Made by a program: the position numbers and the translations under genes
Shown: piece by piece, positions 25,429 through 34,186 of the stretch
Layout of the letters: each line of letters starts with the position of its first letter
Numbering within the stretch: position 1 is the stretch's first letter
Origin: Halobacteriovoraceae bacterium
Lineage (GTDB): Bacteria; Bdellovibrionota; Bacteriovoracia; Bacteriovoracales; Bacteriovoracaceae
DNA: 64,000 nt
Reading direction: 5' to 3'
Assembly (NCBI GenBank): GCA_002713145.1
Contig: PAVS01000007.1
Location: 204,054-268,053 of the forward strand
Notes under the pieces: generated by a model
Database searches by the model: none
What the model saw: only the letters and a program-made list of their open reading frames with translations
What the model was told of the DNA's origin: nothing

Positions 25429-26896
25429 GCAAGACTACGGTATCCATTGGTTTAGACGAGATCTGAGAGTGGCCGGGAATAATGCCCTTCGTTCTCAATT
25501 ACAAGAATGTGAAGGAAGAGTGGTTGGTGTTTTTTGTTTTGATAAAAAATTTCTCGCTCGTAAAGACTTCTCCGTTAATCGATTTCAATTCTTTTTAAAT
25601 TCTCTGGTCTCTTTAAAAAAAGAATTACAAGACCTTGGTAGTGATCTTTTGGTGCTGGATGTGGGGCCTGATGAGTCCTTGGAGAGTTTATTTAAGCAAT
25701 TGCAAAAATCAAAATTAGGACTTCCTACACGTTTTAGTTGGAATAGGGATTATGAACCTTTTGCCATCAAAAGAGATAAAAGAATAAAAAAGCTATGTGA
25801 AAGCTTTGATATTGAAAGTATCCATTTTAGGGATCATTTATTAATCGAGCCGGATGAACTCACCAAAGATGATGGGGACGGTTATAAAGTCTATACGCCT
25901 TTTTCTAGGAAGTGGCTTGAGATCTTTGAGAGTGAACCTGTGCAAAAAAGAATGATGGCGCAAAAAAATGGGCTGACGTATTTGAAGAAATTAGAAAAAG
26001 GTAATCTCGATAAAGCCTTCTCGCTTACTTGGAAAAAACTTTTAGGCACTGACCTTCCTCAAGATGTGCTTGAAGCATATGTAACGTCTAACCAAGAAAA
26101 AGTAGATATCGAAATCCCTGAAGCGGGATCCTTAGCGGCTCTTTCGAAACTAAAAGAATTTAAAAAGAAAATTGATGAATACGGAGACAAAAGAGATATA
26201 CCGTCCATTGCTGGGACCTCAAAATTTTCAATGTATTTAAAAAATGGAACGATTACGGTTCCGCAAATTATTGCTTACTTTCAACTCACTCCTTATAAGA
26301 AAAAGAAAAACTCACGAGATACATTTTTTAGTGAGCTGATTTGGCGGGAGTTTTATTATCATATTCTCTACCGCCATCCTCATGTGGAGAAGAAATCTTT
26401 TAATCCAAAGTATGAAGATCTTAAATGGGAAAATGATAAAAAACTCTTTAAAGCTTGGTGCGAAGGAAAAACAGGTTTTCCTATCGTGGACGCGGGGATG
26501 CGAGAGCTTAATCAAACGGGGTGGATGCATAATCGGGTGCGTATGATTGTCGCCTCTTTTTTAACCAAAGATCTGCTCATCGATTGGCGCTGGGGGGAGC
26601 AGTATTTCATGGAAAAGCTACTTGATGGTGATCTTGCTCCTAATAATGGCGGTTGGCAGTGGGCCGCTTCAACTGGTTGTGATGCTCAACCTTATTTTCG
26701 AATTTTTAATCCTTGGCTACAGAGTAAACGCTTTGATCCTGAGGGAGAATATATCAAAACTTATATCCCAGAACTTTCGGATATTCCTGCTAAGCAATTA
26801 CATAAACCTATCTTAGGCCATGACAGTTATCCTGAACCGATTGTGGATCATAGTGAGCAACGGGATAAAGCCTTGAAGCTTTATAAAGAGCTATAA
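25421..26896 (+). CDS. phrB: Deoxyribodipyrimidine photolyase
   Basis: 491-residue cryptochrome/photolyase of the class I type. The N-terminal antenna domain starts GIHWFRRDLRVAGN; the FAD domain contains FFSELIWREFYYHILY, GKTGFPIVDAGMRELNQTGW and WQWAASTGCDAQPYFRIFNP, where the Trp residues of the electron-transfer chain and the FAD-binding Asn/Arg lie. It repairs UV cyclobutane pyrimidine dimers in the cytoplasm using blue light. Its ATG overlaps the stop of the K+ channel gene. It is convergent with, and 2 bases from, the SRAP gene; with umuDC this makes a DNA-damage block. Confidence 0.95.
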   Translation: MSKQDYGIHWFRRDLRVAGNNALRSQLQECEGRVVGVFCFDKKFLARKDFSVNRFQFFLNSLVSLKKELQDLGSDLLVLDVGPDESLESLFKQLQKSKLGLPTRFSWNRDYEPFAIKRDKRIKKLCESFDIESIHFRDHLLIEPDELTKDDGDGYKVYTPFSRKWLEIFESEPVQKRMMAQKNGLTYLKKLEKGNLDKAFSLTWKKLLGTDLPQDVLEAYVTSNQEKVDIEIPEAGSLAALSKLKEFKKKIDEYGDKRDIPSIAGTSKFSMYLKNGTITVPQIIAYFQLTPYKKKKNSRDTFFSELIWREFYYHILYRHPHVEKKSFNPKYEDLKWENDKKLFKAWCEGKTGFPIVDAGMRELNQTGWMHNRVRMIVASFLTKDLLIDWRWGEQYFMEKLLDGDLAPNNGGWQWAASTGCDAQPYFRIFNPWLQSKRFDPEGEYIKTYIPELSDIPAKQLHKPILGHDSYPEPIVDHSEQRDKALKLYKEL

Positions 26897-26898
26897 AA

Positions 26899-27639
26899 CT
26901 AGGATGCCCACTGGTGATGATAGTAAGTAGATTTTTTCTGCTTAAGTATTGCGTAAGCGTCTTCGGTTGTTAAGTTTTTTGGCGCAAGCCAATCGTCAAA
27001 GCAATTTTCATTTAAAAAGATCGGTGTGCGGTCATGGCCCATCTCATAAATTTCTGGGGGTGGGTCATCGGTGATGATAGCAAAGGATTTAAATTTTATT
27101 TGTCCGGTAGGGTCTTGCCATTCATCCCAAAGAACTGGGGCCCACATGATTTCATAATCCTCAGGAGAAAAAGTAATCAATCTTTTTTTTCCCTCATGTT
27201 CTACCCATTCAAAAAATTTTATAAAGGGCACAATACCATGGCTGCGCATAAAAAGTGTTTGCCAGGTTTGTCTTTTTTCTAAGCTATCAATGCGAGCGTT
27301 AAAAACATTATACTTGGTAGGAATTTCTGTGGAACTTCCCGCAGGACGAACACGATAGCGCATGGGCTCTAGGATTCGTTTTTTATTTTCATCCAAGCGC
27401 ATGACATGGGTGAAGTAATTTGAAAATAAAAGTCCATCCTCTGCGACTTCTTTGAGTATAGGCATTTTTCTGCGAGGATGTGGTTTAAGCCCCATGAGCT
27501 TTTCGAATTCTTTTTTATCCAGACTGGCCTGGAGCTCCATCAACATTTTATGCTCACGGCCAGCTGTTACTGAGATTGATGCGCTAAACAATCGCGCTAA
27601 TTTTTTAATGTCTCGGTCCACTTGTACTGAAAAACAGAT
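26899..27639 (-). CDS. SOS response-associated peptidase (SRAP/YedK/HMCES), apparent ATC start
   Basis: SRAP proteins cross-link abasic sites in single-stranded DNA through Cys2, exposed after Met1 is removed. The other active-site residues are here: Asn in YNVFNARID, Glu in KFFEWVE and His in MGHDRTPIFL. The first ordinary start (GTG at 27621) gives MDRDIKK, which lacks Cys2 and has no Shine-Dalgarno sequence. Six codons upstream in frame, ATC (27637-27639) is followed directly by TGT (Cys), giving MCFSVQVDRDIKK, and AAAGGAAG (27646-27653) lies at the right distance. I therefore place the start at ATC. A sequencing or true ATG-to-ATC mutation is the alternative. Divergent from umuD across about 70 bases. 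Confidence 0.85.
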   Translation of the reverse strand: MCFSVQVDRDIKKLARLFSASISVTAGREHKMLMELQASLDKKEFEKLMGLKPHPRRKMPILKEVAEDGLLFSNYFTHVMRLDENKKRILEPMRYRVRPAGSSTEIPTKYNVFNARIDSLEKRQTWQTLFMRSHGIVPFIKFFEWVEHEGKKRLITFSPEDYEIMWAPVLWDEWQDPTGQIKFKSFAIITDDPPPEIYEMGHDRTPIFLNENCFDDWLAPKNLTTEDAYAILKQKKSTYYHHQWAS

Positions 27640-27666
27640 AGTTATCTTCCTTTGTTCCTGTTTTTG

Positions 27667-27689
27667 CCGTATTTACGGAAAACTTACGG
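27667..27689. promoter_or_regulatory. Repeated TACGG half-sites between SRAP and umuD, candidate SOS operator
   Basis: CCGTATTTACGG (27667-27678) is a 5-2-5 inverted repeat, and a further TTACGG follows at 27684-27689, 11 bases (one helix turn) from the matching half-site. The sites overlap the -35 of the umuD promoter and lie in the shared region of two DNA-damage genes, so they are a candidate LexA operator. The TTACN3GTAA box described for Bdellovibrio LexA is not seen. Confidence 0.4.
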
Positions 27690-27700
27690 TTTGTTATAAT
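27672..27700 (+). promoter_or_regulatory. umuDC promoter
   Basis: TTTACG (27672-27677), a 17-base spacer and a perfect TATAAT (27695-27700). Transcription should begin at about 27707, at the ATG of umuD (27708), and no Shine-Dalgarno sequence is present, so the mRNA is probably leaderless. Confidence 0.6.
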
Positions 27701-27707
27701 AACTCTC

Positions 27708-28184
27708 ATGCAAGAGTCTATCACAAAATACAATAAGGCCCATACGTTTAAAAATTCTTATTTCCCATGGGAGTTAGGAGAGCTTAGTGTTCCGGCAGGA
27801 GAAGTGCTTATTCCAAAATTTAGCATGAAAGTGGCCTGTGGACTCTTTGGGATTCAAGATGATTTTATCGAAAGTTATCAAAGCATTGATTCCCGTTTTA
27901 TTAAAAATAAAAATAGCACTTTTTTCTTCGAAGCCGAGGGGGACTCCATGGAGCCTACTATTTTTCGGGGAGAAATTCTCCTCGTAGATCGCTCTATCAC
28001 GGAGGTTCAGAATCGAGTGTGCATTGTGGCGCTAGAAGGAGAACTTCTTTGCAAGCGAGTGGTGAAAACGAAAAACGGAGTGGTGCTGATTTCTGATAAT
28101 CCCAAGTATAAAGATATTCTCATCACGAATGCCGAAGCGGTTGAAGTGTGGGGAGTTGTGACTTCACGTCATGGGGAAGTATGA
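27708..28184 (+). CDS. umuD: UmuD-like error-prone repair protein (S24 peptidase)
   Basis: 158-residue self-cleaving protein of the LexA/UmuD family. The cleavage site is the Cys-Gly (ACG) at about residues 44-46, followed by a loop like that of UmuD (DDFIESYQSID). The catalytic Ser is in EGDSMEP and the Lys in LLCKRVV. RecA-stimulated self-cleavage gives UmuD', which joins UmuC to form DNA polymerase V. There is no DNA-binding domain, so it is UmuD and not LexA. Its stop overlaps the umuC start (ATGA at 28181-28184). Confidence 0.92.
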   Translation: MQESITKYNKAHTFKNSYFPWELGELSVPAGEVLIPKFSMKVACGLFGIQDDFIESYQSIDSRFIKNKNSTFFFEAEGDSMEPTIFRGEILLVDRSITEVQNRVCIVALEGELLCKRVVKTKNGVVLISDNPKYKDILITNAEAVEVWGVVTSRHGEV

Positions 28185-29455
28185 AACGCAAAATTTATGC
28201 CCTGGTGGATTGCAATAGTTTCTATTGCTCTTGTGAGCGCTTATTTAGACCCGACTTAAAAAATCGTCCCGTCGGGGTTCTCTCTAATAATGATGGCTGT
28301 TTTATCTCACGTACCAATGAACTGAAAGCTCTCGGCGTAAAGATGGGAGCACCATACTTCCAAGTCAAAGATCTTTGTGAAAAAAATAATGTGGCGGTCT
28401 TTAGTTCTAACTTTGCTCTTTATACCAATATCTCAGATCGAGTGATGAATACTCTGGCCAAATTCACTCCTCATCTCGAAGTGTATTCGGTAGATGAAGC
28501 CTTTATGGATTTAACTTTTATCGCAAGCAAAGATCTGGATAGTTATGCCAGAGAGATCAAGGCCTGTGTGGAGCGGGAAGTGGGGATTCCTGTGAGCATT
28601 GGGGTGAGCTTTTCCAAAACCCTGGCCAAGGTTGCTAATCACTTGGGTAAGAAAAGCGAAAAAGCAAAAGGAGTGGTGGTACTGACTGAGGATAAGCTGT
28701 TGGATATCGCTCTTGAGCGCACACCTATAGGTGACGTGTGGGGAATAGGGCGTGCCCGTACCGAACAGCTTAAAGCGATGGGTATTACCAGCGCAAAAAA
28801 ATTGAGAGATTTTAAAAATGATCGCGTGATTCAAAAGCAGTTTACCAAAGTTGGACTTATGACCAAAGAGGAGCTGGCGGGGGAAGATCGCTTTACCTTG
28901 GATTTTTTGTATCAAAAGAAAAAAGAAATTATGTGCTCCCGAACCTTTGCCGATAGTATCGTTGATATGGATGATATGAAACAAGCGATTGCCAATTATA
29001 TCACTGATGCCTGTGAGAAATTACGAGAGCAAAATTCAACTTGCGCGAAACTAGAAGTTTTTGCACGAACATCTCCCTATAAAAATACACCTCAAGATTA
29101 TGCTTTTGCGGAAGTCAAACTCTTGAGTGGGACTCAAGATACCTTACGCTTGATTCAAGTGGGCATGAAAGCGGTTGAAAAAATGTTTAAACCAGGCTTT
29201 GAATATAAAAAAGCAGGAGTGAGGCTCTGTCATATTGTGGATGAGCGTGAATCCCAACTAAGCTTGTTTGAGCCAGGTGATGATACGCGTTCAAGTCAAC
29301 TGATGCGGGTGGTGGATCTTATCAATAGAAGAGAGGGAGATGGTACGGTCAAGTCTATGGCCTGTGGGGTGACCAATATTGCTTTTCGTATGAATCGAAA
29401 TTTTAAATCTCCCCGGTATGTCACAGGGTATTCTGAACTTCGAAAAGTGAATTAG
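28181..29455 (+). CDS. umuC: UmuC-like Y-family DNA polymerase
   Basis: About 424 residues. Catalytic motifs: IYALVDCNSFYCSCER (first Asp), then YSVDEAFMDL (Asp-Glu pair), the family-conserved GVSFSKTLAKVANHLGKK and the helix-hairpin-helix region VWGIGRARTEQLKAMGI. The C-terminus has the little finger and a QLSLF motif (DERESQLSLFEPG), the usual beta-clamp binding peptide. It carries out translesion synthesis. ATG at 28181 has GGGGAAG upstream; the upstream GTG/ATG codons would give an extension not found in the family. Co-transcribed with umuD. Confidence 0.95.
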   Translation: MKRKIYALVDCNSFYCSCERLFRPDLKNRPVGVLSNNDGCFISRTNELKALGVKMGAPYFQVKDLCEKNNVAVFSSNFALYTNISDRVMNTLAKFTPHLEVYSVDEAFMDLTFIASKDLDSYAREIKACVEREVGIPVSIGVSFSKTLAKVANHLGKKSEKAKGVVVLTEDKLLDIALERTPIGDVWGIGRARTEQLKAMGITSAKKLRDFKNDRVIQKQFTKVGLMTKEELAGEDRFTLDFLYQKKKEIMCSRTFADSIVDMDDMKQAIANYITDACEKLREQNSTCAKLEVFARTSPYKNTPQDYAFAEVKLLSGTQDTLRLIQVGMKAVEKMFKPGFEYKKAGVRLCHIVDERESQLSLFEPGDDTRSSQLMRVVDLINRREGDGTVKSMACGVTNIAFRMNRNFKSPRYVTGYSELRKVN

Positions 29456-29883
29456 ATATAAGACCTAAAAACGGCTACGCCTATAATACTGATCAAAAAC
29501 AAGGTAGGCACTTCATTGAGAAGGCGACACTGTTTGGACGTAAGAAAGATATCATCTTTGTTAAAACGCTTAAAGGTGTAACCAATATAGAAGTGGTAGC
29601 CAATGAGCAGCACGAGTAAAGTAAGTTTGATATGCATCCAAGGCATCAACATATTATGGGGAGTGAAGGCGAGAGTTGTGAGTCCAAAAGCCACTGTGGC
29701 AATCATGGCCGGCATGGTTATATAATAATAAAGTTTACGCTCCATGGTTTTCAGCATTAAAGTCGCATCAGGCTTTGCTTTATTCTCAACATGATAAACA
29801 AACAAACGAAACATATAAAAAAGTCCTGCAAACCATGCCACCATCGCGATCAGATGAAGGGCTTTGAAAATAAAATAGCTCAT
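29452..29883 (-). CDS. hemJ: Protoporphyrinogen oxidase HemJ-like
   Basis: 143-residue, four-helix membrane protein of the HemJ family (formerly YubP/DUF4149-like, CopD-related). FKALHLIAMVAWFAGLFYM with the conserved His, followed by RLFVYH, and the C-terminal NEVPTLFLI are the family signature. HemJ converts protoporphyrinogen IX to protoporphyrin IX in haem synthesis in the inner membrane. No other haem gene lies beside it. Its stop overlaps the umuC stop by 4 bases (convergent). GGAG precedes the ATG. Confidence 0.85.
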   Translation of the reverse strand: MSYFIFKALHLIAMVAWFAGLFYMFRLFVYHVENKAKPDATLMLKTMERKLYYYITMPAMIATVAFGLTTLAFTPHNMLMPWMHIKLTLLVLLIGYHFYIGYTFKRFNKDDIFLTSKQCRLLNEVPTLFLISIIGVAVFRSYI

Positions 29884-29934
29884 AATTTTCTCCTAAGCAT
29901 ATAGTATAGGTGAGAAAGCTTGTGAAGTTAAGCC

Positions 29935-30240
29935 CTAGGCGGTAACTGTTAGTTTTGCTAATTTATTTTCAAGAGAAGTCATTTTCACTTTTAATTCAAT
30001 GGTGAGAGAAGATACTAATAGATCTAGCATGCGAGCATCCATATCACATTCAAGCCTTTGCTTTTGATAAAAAAGCTTTGCCTTTGCGCTATAGCCTTTT
30101 TTTGTTTTAGTGATTATTACCTCTAAAGAATCATTAGCCCCAAGGTGCTCCGCGACAGTTTGTAAGTCACATTCAATATAATTTTCTAAATAGGCTGAAG
30201 GGGTAAAATGCGTATATATAATTTTTGTTTTCTTTTTCAT
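29935..30240 (-). CDS. Ribosome hibernation-factor-like protein (RaiA/HPF fold)
   Basis: About 101 residues. The ATG at 30240 (MKKKTKIIYTHFTP) is preferred: an open frame upstream to 30366 runs through low-quality sequence that overlaps the TrmH gene. The pattern of a short strand, a helix (SAYLENYIECDLQTVAEHL), three strands with alternating charge (LEVIITKTKKGYSAKAKLF, ECDMDARM) and a final helix matches the HPF/RaiA fold that parks ribosomes in stationary phase. Similarity is by fold order, not by a strong motif. It lies 52 bases after the SpoU gene. Confidence 0.55.
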   Translation of the reverse strand: MKKKTKIIYTHFTPSAYLENYIECDLQTVAEHLGANDSLEVIITKTKKGYSAKAKLFYQKQRLECDMDARMLDLLVSSLTIELKVKMTSLENKLAKLTVTA

Positions 30241-30292
30241 GTCAACAAGATGGGGGCAAATCTCATATGTGCAAGACGAATGGGAAAAAAAA

Positions 30293-31084
30293 TTAGCTAT
30301 GAGATGTAAAATGTTGCAAAACGATACCTTGCGTGATGGCCACATTAAGTGAATTTTTGCTCCCAAAGGTCTGAATTTTTATCAGTTCATCGCAATGCTT
30401 AAGTATGTCTAGGGAAAGTCCAAATTGTTCATTGCCTAAGATGAGGGCTATCTTTTGGGGCTTTTGATCTACTTCATGCAATAAACGAGCCTTTTTAGCG
30501 GTCTCCACTCCATAAACTGTGTATCCCTCATTTTTAAGACTTACGAGCAGGGGAATGACATCTTCACAATATTCCTGTTGGATCTCCTTTTCACAACCCA
30601 TAGCGGTTTTTATCACGCTGGGGTGAGTGGCCTTAGGGGTGAGACCACAGAGATACATTTTTTCGACTCCAAAGCATTCTGCATTTCTTATCATTGCCCC
30701 AACATTATGTGCAGAGCGGATAGAATCTAGAATGCAAACAATGTCAGCTAATGGTTTAACTTTTTGTGCTTCACCATCTTTGGTTTCAACCCATGCATGA
30801 TACTCTTTGGTGCTATGACCTAAAAATCTTTCCAGGTGCATAAGATACATTTGAAATTGAGCAGAGGGTAATGCTTTGATCTTCTTAAACTCTTTATGTA
30901 ATTTTTGGATAAATTCGTTTGGACTTTGAGTTAGGTATTGATGATAACTCTCAAGCTTTTTAAAACAGGGGCTCTCAAAATTATATTGATTCGTTTCGAT
31001 AAAGCGAGCAAGATCGTAGAGTATTTTGATCTGTTTAGCCGGGGTAAAACTATTTAATTTTTCGTGGGTAAAACTTTTATTCAT
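30293..31084 (-). CDS. SpoU/TrmH family RNA 2'-O-methyltransferase
   Basis: 263-residue SPOUT enzyme. The trefoil-knot motifs are present: SIRSAHNVGAMIRNAECFG (motif 1, Asn and Arg), LILGNEQFGLS (motif 2, GNE) and IQTFGSKNSLNVAITQGIVL (motif 3, SLNVA). It methylates the 2'-OH of a nucleotide in tRNA or rRNA using SAM; the exact site is unknown. The about 100-residue N-terminal part is helical and probably binds RNA. ATG at 31084; operon partner may be the hibernation-factor-like gene downstream. Confidence 0.92.
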   Translation of the reverse strand: MNKSFTHEKLNSFTPAKQIKILYDLARFIETNQYNFESPCFKKLESYHQYLTQSPNEFIQKLHKEFKKIKALPSAQFQMYLMHLERFLGHSTKEYHAWVETKDGEAQKVKPLADIVCILDSIRSAHNVGAMIRNAECFGVEKMYLCGLTPKATHPSVIKTAMGCEKEIQQEYCEDVIPLLVSLKNEGYTVYGVETAKKARLLHEVDQKPQKIALILGNEQFGLSLDILKHCDELIKIQTFGSKNSLNVAITQGIVLQHFTSHS

Positions 31085-31167
31085 TATTGTGTCTATACCT
31101 GGTTAATACTGCATGATTGACTGTTTTAGCATTTGCGATACGATAATATAACTAAGGAATTTATACC

Positions 31168-31542
31168 ATGAAATTAACAATGATATTAGTTTTCATTTTA
31201 AGTAGCTTATCCCTCAGTTATGCCCAGAGCATGAGTAAATCATGTAGTGGAACTATGCGCTATTGTGATGATTTAGGAATATGTACTGATGAGTATTTTT
31301 ATTTGTATGCTTATCAATATGTTAAATTCTCAAATGGTCAACTCAAACGCTCAAGACATCGTTTTAATTTTAGAGGGTATGTTCTTGGAGAGGAAGATTA
31401 TTACCAATTTTCTGGTGTGGTGAGTGAAAACCATTTGATTTACACTGGTCCTGATTTTGACTTGGCCATTCCCTGGGATGAACAGTTTCCTATTTATATG
31501 GTCAAAAGAGAAACTGAGGAGTGGGAAAAAATCTGTCCTTAG
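31168..31542 (+). CDS. Small secreted protein, unknown
   Basis: 124 residues with a clear signal peptide cut near SYA-QS. Five cysteines remain in the mature part (KSCSGTMRYCDDLGICTD and the final EKICP), which suggests disulfides in the periplasm or outside the cell. AAGGA lies about 10 bases before the ATG. No family was recognised. It is convergent with the 841-residue protein gene. Confidence 0.65.
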   Translation: MKLTMILVFILSSLSLSYAQSMSKSCSGTMRYCDDLGICTDEYFYLYAYQYVKFSNGQLKRSRHRFNFRGYVLGEEDYYQFSGVVSENHLIYTGPDFDLAIPWDEQFPIYMVKRETEEWEKICP

Positions 31543-31545
31543 TTC

Positions 31546-34071
31546 TTAAAAAATTCCGATATTGCTTCCAATCCAGTAGGGAAGAGTTGCATCAATACCA
31601 ATGGCTTCAACTTTTGGCTTTTCAACTTCATTTTCATTGATCACTTGAGCCGAATTTTGCCATACAAAGCCAGCATCTAGCACCATGTTTTGGGGTGATA
31701 AGGGAGCTGTGGTGATAGTCACATTTTCACCGGTCGCAAGAGTGATGGTCACTTTCTCAAGACTTGAGAGATCATTTGTTCTTACCAAGCGATGGGGTCT
31801 TTTTAGAAAATTATAAAGCCCTTTCGAAATACTCTCTGATTTCTCCGAGAGTTTATTTCTTTGAATCTTAGCGATCAGTGTATCAAAGAAAATATTTTGA
31901 TGGTGTCCTAGATAATAATCGAGCATGTCGACCACCTTAAGCATTTGAGTGCGGTGATTTAAGCTCTCATCTAAATCAAAATAAGTTGATAAACTCATTA
32001 TATTTGTTTCTAGCTCTTTGAAATGATCTACCGGATTAAGGATTAAATAGAAAACTTCAAGCCATGCGGCATCTGATAGATCATGAACACTTGGTAATAA
32101 TTCATCATAGCGACCAGGAATCATTTCGTTTGCGGCCAGTATAAAAGTCATTTGCTTAAACTTAGCTGCGCCCCAAATATTAACTTTCGGTTTTTGGTGA
32201 ACCGTTTTGAGCAATGAATTTTCTTCTTTAAGGGTAAAGCCATATCTGATGAGGTAATCCACCATGAGAGCTGTAAGTCTTTTAACTTCCATTTGTACTG
32301 AAGTATCAGGAACAAGTTTATAAGTGTTCACTAATCCAAATAAAACAGCTGTGTATTGATCGATATCAATACCATCTCCTTGATAGGCCACCCAGGGAGT
32401 GTTATCGAGTTCACCTAAAATAAGACCGTTGCCGATTTGTTCCCCATCTGCAATGAGATCTTGAGCGAGCTTAGAATCTAGCGGCATAATACTTCTGGCC
32501 AAAAGTCCACTGTCATTATGTATCTTGAATAGCCTAGAAATTCCTTTGAGTGATTTTTTGACTGCTGCTAAATTTTCACCTCTCGATTGAACGCGGTATT
32601 TATTAGCAAGAGCAGCGAGGTGAAGACCACTTAAATAAGCTGAGTTTAAATGAGATTTTTCACTCTCAACTTCACCTTTGATATTTTCGCTATGATCATC
32701 ATAAGCCTCTTGCCAAGAAAGATCTGTGGTTTGCTTCATCTGTAAAGCATGAACAGTGGACAGTTGCATATGGTGATCAAGAATTTTTTTATCAATATTA
32801 TTTATAACACTTGCAAGATTAACGGGAGCACTCTCATTAAGAAGTTTTGGTATGTTTGCTCGTAAGGGCAGAAGGGTTTTATTCACCAAAGGCTTAACAT
32901 CTAAAGCAAGATGATCTACAAATTCACTTATGCGCTCTTGCATAAACTCAGGGTAAAAAGCATTAAGGGCTTCCAGTAATGTGGTGATAAGAAACGAACT
33001 AGAATTAATATTCATCTCATAGCCAAGCTGCTTATTATAATGTTGAATGATTTTGACCTGTCCATTTTCTGCTCGCCCAAATCTCATCGGAAAATTGAGT
33101 TTAAAACGATTTAAAGTTAATTCTATGTCTTCATCTGTTTTAAACATATCATTTTCATAATGAACATTCATATGAAATTTTATATTCCATGATCCTTGGA
33201 GAGGGAATTTAAAAATAAGACCTTGTTCATTAAATGTTTCTACCCCAAAAGGAACCTTTCCCACAATAAAGTCAACTTTTGTGATTTCATTAAGAGTGAC
33301 ACCATAATCTGGATTGTCCTCAAAAAACTTTTTGATATGAGCAGACATTTCATTTTTTATTCTTTGTCGCAAATGAGGCGCGAGCATTTTCATTTGTCTG
33401 GCAATGCTTAGATTGATGGCTTCTACAGCTCCACTTGAAAGAATCTCACTTTGTATTGTCTCAATTGATTCAGGTTGATCGATCTGAGTAATAGTCACTG
33501 CACTACCCGTCGTTCCACCGGTCATAGCTGAAGGTGTTGGTTCAGAAGAGGAAGGGGGAGTTTGTTGGTTAAGGGCCTGATTCCCTACAATATAACTGCT
33601 ATAAACTTGTTGGTTAACCGCTGGAAGGTTTTCCGGTACATCAATTTTCTTTTGGTATTTGTTTTCTTGCGAAGGTTCTCTTTTTTTAATTTTGGAGTTT
33701 TTCTTTATCAGTTTTTTCTTAGCTTGGATTCCTTTTCCAAAAGAAAAACTTTGTTTTTGAGATTTTGCCTTGGCCACTTCTTTGGTTGGTTTTTCTTCTT
33801 TCTTATCTTCAGCCTTTTTGGCTACAGGTGCTTTTTTTACGCTAAATTTTTCCATTTTTTGAGTGAGCTGTTTCAGCGGTACTTTTCCCGCTTCACCTTG
33901 AGCTAGGTCAGCACTAAAAAACTCAGTATTTTTATTATAGCGATTATAACTACTCGAGGTGTAATTCTCTTGATCATAATATTCAATAGAATTAGAATTC
34001 GTCACCTGTTGGATGAGCCCAAAAGTGATCAAACTTATAAATATGGCCGGAATAAAAACCGTTTTTAACAT
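31546..34071 (-). CDS. Large secreted or membrane-anchored protein, unknown
   Basis: Unrecognised 841-residue protein. A single N-terminal hydrophobic helix (FIPAIFISLITFGLIQQV, residues about 6-23) is either a signal anchor or an uncleaved signal. Residues about 75-140 are very Lys-rich and low in complexity, then a Pro/Ser/Thr/Gly linker (about 165-195), then a large alpha/beta body with a LPS-transport- or lipid-binding-like run of amphipathic strands (GTVxIIQHYNK-type) that I cannot assign. This is a tether-linker-body layout, as in proteins that cross the periplasm. It is expressed alone and lies opposite the phosphoesterase gene. Confidence 0.6.
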   Translation of the reverse strand: MLKTVFIPAIFISLITFGLIQQVTNSNSIEYYDQENYTSSSYNRYNKNTEFFSADLAQGEAGKVPLKQLTQKMEKFSVKKAPVAKKAEDKKEEKPTKEVAKAKSQKQSFSFGKGIQAKKKLIKKNSKIKKREPSQENKYQKKIDVPENLPAVNQQVYSSYIVGNQALNQQTPPSSSEPTPSAMTGGTTGSAVTITQIDQPESIETIQSEILSSGAVEAINLSIARQMKMLAPHLRQRIKNEMSAHIKKFFEDNPDYGVTLNEITKVDFIVGKVPFGVETFNEQGLIFKFPLQGSWNIKFHMNVHYENDMFKTDEDIELTLNRFKLNFPMRFGRAENGQVKIIQHYNKQLGYEMNINSSSFLITTLLEALNAFYPEFMQERISEFVDHLALDVKPLVNKTLLPLRANIPKLLNESAPVNLASVINNIDKKILDHHMQLSTVHALQMKQTTDLSWQEAYDDHSENIKGEVESEKSHLNSAYLSGLHLAALANKYRVQSRGENLAAVKKSLKGISRLFKIHNDSGLLARSIMPLDSKLAQDLIADGEQIGNGLILGELDNTPWVAYQGDGIDIDQYTAVLFGLVNTYKLVPDTSVQMEVKRLTALMVDYLIRYGFTLKEENSLLKTVHQKPKVNIWGAAKFKQMTFILAANEMIPGRYDELLPSVHDLSDAAWLEVFYLILNPVDHFKELETNIMSLSTYFDLDESLNHRTQMLKVVDMLDYYLGHHQNIFFDTLIAKIQRNKLSEKSESISKGLYNFLKRPHRLVRTNDLSSLEKVTITLATGENVTITTAPLSPQNMVLDAGFVWQNSAQVINENEVEKPKVEAIGIDATLPYWIGSNIGIF

Positions 34072-34186
34072 AATTTACCTCACCCTATATAGAGCAAAGG
34101 CGGTGCCATATTGGCTTACTCAAATTCAAGGGGTTAGAGGATGAAGTTTGATAAGTTGAGCACTAAACTATGTTTTTCTTATACAG

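Noticed and set aside
27667..27689. Bdellovibrio-type LexA box TTACN3GTAA
   Set aside because: The exact pattern is absent; only TACGG half-sites are present, reported as a weaker candidate.
30241..30366. Longer start for the hibernation-factor-like protein
   Set aside because: The extension overlaps the SpoU gene and does not resemble the family; the ATG at 30240 fits better.
33196..33906. Plus-strand frames inside the 841-residue protein gene
   Set aside because: Hydrophobic or Phe-rich shadow reading of Lys-rich minus-strand coding sequence.
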